Positions 10,159 through 19,797 of a stretch of DNA of 64,000 nt are shown here, piece after piece. A program made the translations under genes and the position numbers. The stretch lies in contig JNVV01000021.1 of assembly GCA_000733355.1 (NCBI GenBank), positions 398,480-462,479 on the forward strand, in the 5' to 3' direction. Within the stretch, counting starts at the first letter, position 1. Every line of letters begins with the position of its first letter. This DNA comes from Falciphora oryzae (taxonomy: Eukaryota; Ascomycota; Sordariomycetes; Magnaporthales; Magnaporthaceae). Under the pieces are notes generated by a model. That model saw only the letters and a list, made by a program, of their open reading frames with translations, was not told where the DNA came from and did not search any database.

Positions 10159-12892
10159 GATGCTAGAGTCGCCTGGCCGAGATGAGGCGATGGCGATCCA
10201 GCTGGTTCGGATTCTCGCGGGTCGTCGATGGGGAAAACGCAGGAAGTCGGTGTCGTGCGTTTGTTCGGTCGGTCTGGCGGGAGAGCGGGTCGCCGGGACA
10301 CACGAGCGAGCGACGAAAAAAAATTTGACCTTGTCGAACAAAAACGACTTGCGAATCCGCCAGACGGGCGTCTCGAGAATCGGCAGCGGGCGCCGGGTCG
10401 ATGGAATCGATGGGCGCTGGCGGCTGGCAGGTCGCTGAGGAGGGCACGCCTGGGTGGCGAGGCGCGCCAGAAGGCCGACGGCTATCGCTCCAGGGTTTGC
10501 AGGCCCGTCATGCACGGTTCGCTTCGGCGGGCCCGAAGTGGTGCGAAAAACTAAAATACGGATATAAAGAAATGAATGTGAGGAGAAAATCGGCGACTGG
10601 GCGACGATTTCCGAGTCGGATTTGGACGATGGCGACGTCGGCGGGTGGTGTGAAAAGGCGGGTGTTGGGCTGACCGAGCCGAGTCGGTTGAGGTTGGCGA
10701 TGGTTAGGAGAAAGAACTGGCGAGGCGGCGGGCGAGACTGGTGGTCCAGCCGGCCGGCTCCAGTTCTGGCTCCAGTTCTGCTCCAGTCCTGGCTCACTCA
10801 GTGCGAGGTCAGCTCTGGCTCACTTTGTCAGGCACACGGTTCGGGTTCACGCGCGTGGCCCGGGCGCCTAGACTGGGTGGTGTGGACTGTGCGGAGGGAG
10901 TCTGGAACAAGGGCGGGCCCCGCGCTGTCACAGTGCACCACACCGTCTCCCCATTGTTGCACCACGGCCACACAGTGACGAGAGGCCGTTTGGCGCCCAA
11001 TCGGCTGTTCGCCTTCCGCGAGCAAGTTCAGTCTCCCAACTGAATGGCGCCGTCACTTGATCTGCCTTGCCTTTCGTTGCTTCGAGCCCTGCCTGATGAA
11101 GGCGGCTGGGCACTGGTGTGTGGCCCCACGGGGCGGCCACTTTGATAATAAAATTGCTTTTTTTTTTTTCTGCCTTTGCGCCCCTTTCTTTCATTCATCA
11201 TTTGCTATTCTGGGCCGCATTGTTGGTATTTCCCTGGCGGAGAACGGCCGCGCGCCCTGCTTCTGGGGGTGGCGTTTTGGTGGAGGTTCACTGCTGCTCT
11301 CTGTGTTTCTGCCTCCTCTCCTCTGCTCCCTCTGCGCTTCTGAAACCATACTCACTGGGCTGACCGGAGACTTCCCGTCAACGTCGTCACATCCTGGTAG
11401 CAATCATCTGCCCAACTGAGTAAATTCTTTGTTCACGCTCTGCATGAGATGTCAGATGCGACCGACGATCGCTGAGCGAAACCCACGTGCAATTGTCAAG
11501 GTAACCGGCCTTGCCAGTCCCCACCCGCAATTGCGCCTGGGCTTTTTTTTTTTTTTTTCGTCTTTTGAGCATGCGTCTCATTTTTACTTTATTTGGCCAT
11601 ATCCCCGTCGCTTTTAGCGACATCCCTTCCCCCGGCCAGATTGTGTGAGTGCCGTTATTTGACTGCGCTGAAGATGAAGCATTTACCCGGCACTGGCTCC
11701 CGATGACTGTCTGTGGCCGCTGGACAAGGCACCACCGATCCCCTCCATCGGCGGTGACAAAGCACAGAGTAATTGCCACCGATTGGCTCTGTTGTCCCAG
11801 ACAGGGCACCCCCACGCTCAATCTTGCGAAAGATGTGGGTGATGCCGGTGAGAGAGCACCAAGATAAACACACAGTATGCGGTTCTTCCGTCGGGTTCGA
11901 GAAAGCCCAAATGGATCAATGTCTCTGGACACGGACCCCCTTGCAACACACGGAACAGCGCACCAAGGCTGTCAAGGAAAATGTGACAGCCAAGACAGCC
12001 TCACAGCTTGGTGAAATCCATTGGGCATTATTACGATCGCCAACAAAGGGAAAGCCTACACAGTGCCGGCGCCAAAGACAGACTCACAGCCTGCAGCCTG
12101 AACACTCCGTATGGCGTCAGGCGACGGGGTGACATGGATCCGATTGCACCTCGGAGCAGCCCGAACCCAGCAATGCCCACTCATCAAGGGTGACTTTTAG
12201 GGTAACTTTGAGGTCAGACGGACAGGGTCTGTCGAGGTGCACGACTGGGCAGCCACGCGTGCCACCAGTGTCTAAATTGATTTGGCCTCAGTTCTGCAGA
12301 CAGTTTGTGAACTTGGGCACCATCTGGCACTTGACGAAATTAACTCGGATGGCAAATATTAACACCCCGACGCTCGTGGATGGATGCAATCTTGCAGTCA
12401 TCCTCGGGGCCGACCTGCCTGCTGCCATCACCAGACGGCTCCCGTGAGGGGTAGCTGTCGAGCCGGGGCTATCGGCCCCACCACTTAGGAGATACACTTA
12501 CTGACACAGGTAAAGCCGGCTCCGATCGGTGGCACTCGATGCGCTCGGTCCGAGAACCCCGGATTTGGGGAGACGAAAATCTTACAAATACAGTTGGCGC
12601 CTTTTGCAGAGGATAAACTGCTGTCTTTCATTTGGACTCCTTCGCTCCCGACCCGAAGTGGCCTCCCATCTCGTATCCCACCCGTGCAGCAAAGCCAGCA
12701 ATTGTCCCTTGTTTTCGGACCCGAAAGCTCCTGCTTTGTCGGGCGTGGGAGGCGGATGTGAGTCAGGGAATCTCACCGCCGCGGATGGGCTGCTGAACAC
12801 GTTACGACGGGGGCAACGAATGACGACTCGCCACGCGATTGATCGTCCACTTCACTGTTGAAAAAAAAAAAAAACTTACCGCGGCAGTCGCA
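10159..12892. other. Divergent intergenic region between MED19 and the MFS gene
   Basis: About 2.7 kb serving both flanking promoters. Contains T-runs (11158-11170, 11524-11539) and an A-run at 12860-12873 just before the transporter start. Open frames are short and unlike any family I know. No gene seen. Confidence 0.55.
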
Positions 12893-14593
12893 ATGGCACG
12901 ACTCGATGACCAGGAGCATCGAGCCGCTGGTCCCGAGCCGCAACCGGATGAGCAGACGCCCCTCCTCGGCGGGACCGTGCCGGCGGCCGATGCGGGCAGC
13001 CCGGCCACCCCGGCGGAAGCAGAGGCGGAAGGCGGGGAGCAGACTGTTGACGCGGCGGGCGAGGTGACGGTGCTGACCGAGGACGTATCCAAGACCAGGC
13101 TGGCCTTCATTTTGGGCACTGCCTACGTTGGTGTGTTCCTGGGCGCCGTCGACACCAGCATCTTCGCAACACTCTCGGCGCCCATATCGAGCGAGTTTCA
13201 CTCCCTGAGCCTGTTCTCCTGGCTCGCCACGGCCTACCTTATCGCCAATGCCGCTTGCCAACCTATTTCGGGCCGCCTAACAGACCTATTCGGCCGCGGT
13301 CCGGGCTTGGTCTTCTCCAACGTCTTCTTCGCGGCCGGCAACCTGATCTGCGGACTCGCTCAGGATGGAAGCACCATGATCCTGGGCCGCGTTATTGCTG
13401 GCATCGGTGGCGGCGGCCTTATGTCCATTTCCACCTTCCTGGCCTCGGACCTCATCCCGCTGCGCAAGCGCGGCGTTTACCAGGGCATTGGCAACCTCGC
13501 TTATGGCTCTGGCGCTATGCTTGGCGGCGTTTTCGGCGGCTTTGCGAACGACCATACCGCGGCCGGCTGGCGTTTTGCCTTCCTGGCCCAGGTGCCCGTT
13601 GTGCTCGTTTCGGCCGTGCTGGCCTTCTGGCTCATCCGCATCCCGCCCAAGCTGTCCAACAAGTCGCTCATTTCGCGCATCGACTTCACGGGCGTGCTCC
13701 TCACGCTCTCGTTCCTGATCCTGCTCCTGCTCGGGCTCAACGCCGGCGGCAACCTGGTCCCCTGGTCGCATCCGCTCGTGCTGACTACCATCCCGCTCTC
13801 GCTCGTGGCTTTTGTGGCCTTCATATTCTGGGAGGGCCGCACGCCGCAGCCCGTGATCCCCGTCCGCCTGCTCCTGGACCGCACCATCCTGGCCGCCTGC
13901 TGCACCAACCTGTTCAGCTGCATGGCGCTCATGATGGTTGTGTACTTTGTGCCCCTCTACATGCAGGTGCTCGGCCACAGCGCCTCCGAGGCCGGCATCC
14001 GCCTCATAGCCTCCCCGCTCGGCAGCGCCATCTCGTCCATGGCCAGCGGCCTCGTCATGAAGCGGACGGGCCGGTACGTCTGGCCCGGCATCGCCGCCCT
14101 GGTAATTTACGTTTCCGGCTTCGTTGTGGCCGCCACGCTCGACCAGGCCTCGTCCAGCTGGACGCCCATGGCGGCGTTGTTCCTCCTGGGGCTTGGCTTC
14201 GGCGCCATGCTGACCATCACGCTGATGGCGTGCCTGGCCGCCGCTGAGCACTCGAACCAGGCCGTCATCACGTCGGCCACGTACGCGTTCCGGTCCATCG
14301 GCTCGACTTTGGGGATTACGGTCGCGTCGGCCATCTACCAGAACGAGCTGCGCGCCCGACTCTGGGACCGCTTCGGGGGCCTGCCGGGCGCGGCCGAGGA
14401 GATTGCGCGGATCCGCGACGACCTGGACGAGCTGAAGCACCTGCCCGAGGGTTGGCACGAGGGTGTGATCCTCTCTTTCATGGAGGCGTTCAGGGGTGTC
14501 TGGTTGATGGCGCTAGGCCTGGCGGTTCTGGCTCTCGTGACTGTGTCGCTGTTGAAGCAGCATACGCTGCATTCTACGCTTTCGAGGAAGTAA
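12893..14593 (+). CDS. MFS transporter, vacuolar basic amino acid (VBA/Fnx) type
   Basis: A single exon of 566 codons from the ATG at 12893 (context CGCAATGGC); an upstream in-frame ATG at 12839 would only add a polylysine leader across the A-run. The N-terminus carries an acidic cytosolic segment with EQTPLLGG, a dileucine-like motif typical of vacuolar transporters, then about 14 hydrophobic helices. Visible major-facilitator hallmarks: DTSIFATLSAPI in helix 1, GRLTDLFGR in the helix 2-3 loop, ILGRVIAGIGGGG in helix 4 and RKRGVYQGIGN in the next loop. The drug:H+ antiporter-2 family (14 helices) includes yeast Vba1-3 and fission yeast Fnx1/2, which import Lys, His and Arg into the vacuole. 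The substrate is inferred from this likeness; a drug or siderophore exporter of the same family is the alternative. Confidence 0.85.
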   Translation: MARLDDQEHRAAGPEPQPDEQTPLLGGTVPAADAGSPATPAEAEAEGGEQTVDAAGEVTVLTEDVSKTRLAFILGTAYVGVFLGAVDTSIFATLSAPISSEFHSLSLFSWLATAYLIANAACQPISGRLTDLFGRGPGLVFSNVFFAAGNLICGLAQDGSTMILGRVIAGIGGGGLMSISTFLASDLIPLRKRGVYQGIGNLAYGSGAMLGGVFGGFANDHTAAGWRFAFLAQVPVVLVSAVLAFWLIRIPPKLSNKSLISRIDFTGVLLTLSFLILLLLGLNAGGNLVPWSHPLVLTTIPLSLVAFVAFIFWEGRTPQPVIPVRLLLDRTILAACCTNLFSCMALMMVVYFVPLYMQVLGHSASEAGIRLIASPLGSAISSMASGLVMKRTGRYVWPGIAALVIYVSGFVVAATLDQASSSWTPMAALFLLGLGFGAMLTITLMACLAAAEHSNQAVITSATYAFRSIGSTLGITVASAIYQNELRARLWDRFGGLPGAAEEIARIRDDLDELKHLPEGWHEGVILSFMEAFRGVWLMALGLAVLALVTVSLLKQHTLHSTLSRK

Positions 14594-16570
14594 ACCCAGG
14601 TATTGAAGTTGAGACTAACGGAGGAAAGCCGTGCATGAACTATCGGGACGCGTTTGGACCTTTTATTATTATCCCCAGATGACATCCTCCCATTATATAC
14701 CTATACATCAAAGACTGGGCTGAATTGAATGTAGATATATATGCTCCTGGTCTTTTTTATTCCCAAGCTTCTCATCGCTTCTGTTTAGTCTCGCCGTAGT
14801 CGAACAGCCATCATGATTGTGTGTGCACTAAAAGACTGTCTCTTATTTTCCTGGGCCGGCTTCACTAGATTTTAGGCGCAACAGCGAAAGGCAGACTGAG
14901 CGTTACTCCATTCACTAAAATGGCGAATGGGTGGATGCTGGTTATATATGCGCAACGAGATTTCCCAGCACATAGGAAACGTGTGATAAGACACACCTCG
15001 TTCAAGTTCACGGCGATCCGGTCGCGAGCCGTTCCAGCGGACCGGCGCAGGTCGAGTGAATGGTGGGACATGGCATTCCAGAGTGACATGCTGTCACTTC
15101 TCTAGCTGTAACCACTTGGCCACTGCATGCACGGTAGTCCGCGCTGAACCGAATTTTGGATGGTCAAGCGTCACGCTGGCATCTGTCCCAGCCAGCCAGC
15201 CAGCCAGCCGAGTGCAGAATGGAAGCATGGCCATGCAGCTTATTGCATTGCATAACTGACTGCAGAAGAGACGGGACGATAGCCTTTTAACCATTAGGGT
15301 AATTGAGTTTGACCCCTTGCCTCCCATTACAAGGACCAGCTGCAGAGCGGCTCACAGCCATCATCTCTTGGCAACGGGTGGATCAATGTCAGCAAGCAGA
15401 AAAAAAAGGACAAGGAAGGATTCGCCGCATGGAATCATCTTTGAGGCACACAAGATTCCGTCGGACAGGCATCTACCGTGCAGGCATCCATCACCGGCCA
15501 ACCGTGATTGGCCCCCGGCGCGGGCGGCTGAGGCGCTGAGGCGCTGAGGAACGGGACCATCAACAAGGGGGCCTTCTCAGCCGGCGAGCGGGTTGGTTGA
15601 AGGGATGGGCCCTGGTCGGGCGTAGTGGCGCAGACTGGTCACCTGCAGGTCAGAGTGGCTTTGCTTTCGCTCATCAGCAGCAGCGCCTGCACAGCGCTTC
15701 CAACATCCCCCGCGAAGTCCGCGCGTTTACATGCGGGCAGCCTCGGTCCCGTATCCGCAATCAATCCGACCGTGAATGTGGTGGGTGGGAGCGAGGTGGG
15801 AGTCCGCCGGCTATTGTGTTGCTGGTGGTTTGTTTGTGGCGAGTGCAGCAGGCAATCAACATCGACAGAGTCCGAGACCACCCCCGCCTTTTGAAAGCCT
15901 GGCTGCTCTGCTCTGCCCCCTTTTGGTGAGGCGTTTTGGGGCTGTTTTGTCTTGGGTTAAAAAAAGGATCCGGACTGACACGCGCGTACCGGTTCTCGCA
16001 ACCTTTTTTCCCTTCCCTAACTGCCTTGATCCCCACAGCGCAGGGTTGTAGTACATACATGATGACCTCACAATACTGACGCCGAGTTTGTCTTGCGTCT
16101 TGCGTAACCCGCCCCAAGGTCGTTTTCTCTTTCTCCTCCCTGCTCCCTCCAAACTTCGTCTCGGATCGTTTGTTTGTTTACTATTTTTGCAGCCTTTCTT
16201 GCCTATTGCCTCGTGACGGCCTGTGCTATTTTTCGCCCTTATTTATTTCCTCTGATCGCACTGCACGCACGGACGAGAACCCCTAGAAAAAGTCCAAAGC
16301 TCAGCCCAGCGCAACGGGGCACAGCAGTCTCCTGGCAACCGCTTCCGCTTTGGTGCCGGACCCGCGCCCAGCTGAAAACCGGCTGGCCTAGCTCCTCGAC
16401 TCTGGCGGTTCCAGCCCAGCCCAGCCCACCCTACATAGGCTGCTCCTTGCCCACTTCTGAAAGCCCGACACGACGATCATCGAAAGCGAAGAAGCCGGGA
16501 GAATTAGGAGAATAGGAGAATTAGCAAACGCCACAACATCGCATTCGAGTTATCCCCAACGTCGCCCAGA
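14594..16570. other. Intergenic region
   Basis: About 2 kb between two plus-strand genes: transporter 3' flank (AT-rich near 14690-14760) and MARVEL promoter/5' leader with a pyrimidine-rich stretch around 16120-16150. A short CAGC tandem (15190-15209) is present. No gene supported. Confidence 0.5.
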
Positions 16571-17679
16571 ATGGTTTGGGAGGACGTCGAGTTCGACGCC
16601 GACAAGGTGCCCAACATCAAGTTGGCCTTCCACGTCGGCCAGATCGTCTTTGGCTTCGTGGGCTGGTGTCTCGAGATAGTCGTCTTCCGCGCCGAGGGGT
16701 CGCTCATCAACGGCAATGTTGGCTGGACCTTTGCAGTTGTAGGTTTCTTCTTCCGCCGCAAGGGAGTGCAAAACAAGAGCAGGAGAGGCAAACAAAGGCA
16801 CGCAAGGTATACTGACACTAGGTGCCCAACCCACAACAGTTCTTCCTCTCGATCCCGGCATGGATCTACCTCATAGGCGCGCCCCGGTCGCCGCGCGCAC
16901 GACACCTGGCCGAGCCGCACGTCATGGTGGGCGTCGACTCGGTCTACGCCATCATTTGGCTGTCGGCGTTTGCGACGCAGGCCGCCTACAACACGGCCAA
17001 CCAGTGCGGCACCGCCTGCGCCGCCAGCAAGGCCATCGTCGGCCTCGGCTTCTTCGTCTGCCTCTTCTTCGCCTGCACCACCGCCATCAGCATGTACAGC
17101 CTCAAGTACTACCAGTTCAACGGCCGCCTCCCCGGCTACGACCGCCTGGGCGGCGGCGTCGACGGCTCCGGAGGGCAGAACATCGACCCTGACAAGGCCG
17201 CCTTCTCCATGGCGCCCCACGGCGGCGAGGACGCCTACGCCCCGATCCACGGCCGCGACGACGACGATCGCCGCGACGACCCGCTCGACCCCCGCGACGA
17301 CCACGGCGGGCCCTACATGAACACGGCCTACAACAGCAACAGCTACAGCTCCGCCGCCGGCAACCCGTACGGCGGCGGTGCCGGCGGCTTTGCCGAGGAC
17401 CCCTACGGCGGCAGCGTCGGCAGCCGCCTCGGCCGCCAGGGCAACCCCTTCGACCAGGGCCGCAACGACAACAACCCCTTCGGCGACGGCAGCGACCACA
17501 CCGGATACACGCCCCCGGCCGGCACCTCCCACACCCCGAGCCCCGGGCCCGGTAGCCTCCAACACGGACGCGTTAGCCCGAACCCGGCCGCCTATGTCCC
17601 GCCTGCTGCCCACGACGCCTACGACGACACTAGGCCCGCGCAGTTCCCTGCTGGCAACTACGACCGGACGCTCCGCTGA
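16571..17679 (+). CDS. MARVEL-domain four-helix membrane protein
   Basis: Two exons, 16571-16738 and 16840-17679 (335 residues). The intron has donor GTAGGT and two possible in-frame acceptors 18 nt apart (16820 and 16839). The branch-like CTGAC at 16812-16816 is too close to the first, and joining at 16840 leaves an unbroken hydrophobic helix (WTFAV-FFLSIPAWIYLIG), so I use the second. The first ~160 residues hold four hydrophobic helices with short loops, as in MARVEL-type membrane-organising proteins. The rest (about 175 residues) is a hydrophilic tail rich in Gly, Asp, Asn, Tyr and Pro (repeated DD, NPYGGG and NPF elements) that should face the cytosol; NPF motifs can bind EH domains of endocytic proteins. 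Likely a plasma-membrane or vesicle protein; precise role unknown. Confidence 0.82.
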
Positions 17680-18356
17680 GGTGGCCACATCGACCGTGCA
17701 AATTCGATCGTAGACTAGTCTACTCGCCCGAAGATTTGTCGAGCCGCGTGGAGGATCTTGGTCAACAGCATCGCGAGATAGTGCCTCACTATTTCTCATC
17801 TCCTCGTCTCATTCCAAATGCTTTATTCCCCTAGCCGATAGAAGAAAGGGTTGGCTTGTTCTCATTTTTTTTTCTCAACAATTTGTGTTTACATGTATGA
17901 AAAGCGGACATTTGGCGAGCCGGGACGGCATGGCATGAAACAAATCATGGATTTTCAGATACAACTCCATTTGGCTAAAGCTGGCAGCGTGTGAGGCTAA
18001 CCCTGGGTTGGGGGTAGCCTAGAGGTTTTCTTCTTGCTCTCTCTCTGTAACAGGTAGAAGCCATGTGTATCAGCAGCGCGCACATGGCCCCCCGAGGTAA
18101 TGGTGTTCTGAGGCGTCTCGTTGGGTTCTCCATGGTTAATTCGTATAGCAAATATCAACGCTTCCATGATGATATGGCGGTCTTCACTGTGATTTATACT
18201 TGTGTGGTTTTCTATGCCGTTGCTTTGCATGGCTTTTCCATTGTCCAATATCTTGAGATCCCTGATCACTAAACGCCAAACGCCAATGCCATGCCCCTTT
18301 TGAATTTGTAAAAAGGGGACAACAAAAACAGCAGACAGGCCAAGCCCAGTTTTCTT
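17680..18356. other. Convergent intergenic region
   Basis: About 680 bp between the 3' ends of the MARVEL gene (+) and NOP16 (-). Contains a T-run at 17865-17873 and short AT-rich stretches consistent with 3' ends. No gene seen. Confidence 0.5.
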
Positions 18357-19143
18357 TTACTGCTCCCCCTTCCACCTCCTCATCCTCTTGGCGATCTGCG
18401 CCGGCGTCTGCTGCATGGGGTTGAGCCGGTGGTCCCTCGCCATGGCCCTGTAGTCGTCGCCGTGCTTTGCCGCCAGCCTGCCGAGCCACTCGGCCTCCCG
18501 CTCGCTGACGTGGCGCGCCGTCTTGGCCACGGGGGCGCGCGCCATCCTCTCCAGGTCGTCGGCGACCTTGTAGGGCCGGCCTTTCTTCGCCTGCCTCGTT
18601 TCCGAGTCGGAGTCCGACAGCCCGTCCCAGCCGTCGTGTCCACCGCCGCCGCCGGCGTGGGGGGAGTCCGAGTCGGAGTCGGACAGTATGTCGTTGAGCG
18701 GGTCGTTGAGCGGGTTCTCGCCCTCGCCGGGGCGCACGATGCGTACGATCTTGCCGCTCGCGTCGCGCTCGACACGCACCTCGCGCACGGCGCCGGGGAC
18801 GGCCGAGCTGATGGCCAGGGGCTGCTTGCCGCTGCCGCTGCTGCCGTTGGCTGGGTTTGTGACCTCGGTCGTCTTGTCGACGCCGCCCGAGGGGGCTTTT
18901 AGCCGGTTCAGGAGGCCGAGGCGGCGGTAGTTTTGCGTCAGGGTCTCGTTCTTGTTCCTGGTTGTGTGGGGGTGTTGTTAGCATTGCCATTGCTCAGAGT
19001 TCGTTTCAGGGAGTTGAGACATACCAGTTGCGAGCAATGATGCTATTCCCGAGCGGGTTGAGCTGCTTCTTGGGCTTGTTCGACTGCTGGACCTTTGGCC
19101 GCGAGGACCGGGCCTTTCTCTTTTGCCGCACTGTCCGACCCAT
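18357..19143 (-). CDS. NOP16: Nucleolar protein 16 (60S ribosome biogenesis)
   Basis: Two exons, 19143-19025 and 18957-18357 (239 residues), with a 67-nt intron (donor GTATGT at 19024, acceptor CCAG ending 18958) that splits a Trp codon. The N-terminus is strongly basic (MGRTVRQKRKARSSRPKVQQ), followed by LNPLGNSIIARNWNKNETL and NYRRLGLLNRL, the conserved Nop16 block. A variable acidic Ser/Asp-rich middle (DSDSDS) follows, then the C-terminal block with SEREAEWLGRLAAKHGDDY and TPAQIAKRMRRWKGE. Nop16 is a nucleolar factor needed for maturation of the large ribosomal subunit. Both conserved ends are present and the length is normal for ascomycetes. The gene is divergent from the trimethyllysine dioxygenase gene across a 654-bp shared promoter. 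Confidence 0.93.
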
Positions 19144-19797
19144 TGTGTGTCTGTCTGGCTTCCGGCCGAGAATTTGGTTTTTGGGCGAGAATCGGACACC
19201 TAGGGGGGTCTGGGTGAGGTCGGTATGTCGGTCGGTGGGTTGTCAAGCAGGATTTGGATGCTTGGTCGGCGCCTCGAGTTTCGAGCCACAGACGGCGCAA
19301 AGCTGGGAAAATTTGGCGGGTTGGGGGATAAGATAACGATAAGCGCCCCGCGTACCTAGGTGATCTTATCTGCTGACTAACCAAAAACGCTCTCTCCCCG
19401 TTGCCCCGTTGTTCACAAAGCTCCGATGGCAACGGCACCACATGGAGTCCTGCACCACATGCCGCAAGTCGCAATCGCTTGGCCCGGACCCTGGGGACTG
19501 GGAACCAATACCGAATGCAGCTCTCCATCAGTCTCGTGCGACTTGGTAAATGCCGAGCATACCCGCCCTTATCGTCCCATACAAGTCTTATATAAGTCGT
19601 TGAGCCTTTTTCGGGGACTGCCGAGGCCCATAGACGACTAAGACCGGGCTGAGCTGTCCCCAACGTCTTTGTTCAGCATTCCTGGGCTAGGTCCATACTT
19701 GACCCGCGAGACCACTCGGGCATCCAACGACTTGGATCAACTCACACCGGCAATAATCGTCACTCAAAGCCGCGCAGAGCCAGCGCGCAATATCATC
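19144..19797. promoter_or_regulatory. Shared divergent promoter of NOP16 and trimethyllysine dioxygenase
   Basis: A 654-bp gap separates the two divergent start codons. It contains a tight cluster of GATA-factor sites: GATAAG at 19327-19332, GATAAC at 19332-19337, GATAAG at 19338-19343, and CTTATC at 19365-19370. Fungal GATA factors (AreA/NIT2 for nitrogen, SreA/SRE for iron) prefer such paired sites. Which of the two genes is controlled is not visible from sequence. Confidence 0.45.

Noticed and set aside
13286..14458. A 390-codon minus-strand open frame
   Set aside because: Antisense to the MFS transporter, composition dominated by Gly/Arg/His/Gln, no family.
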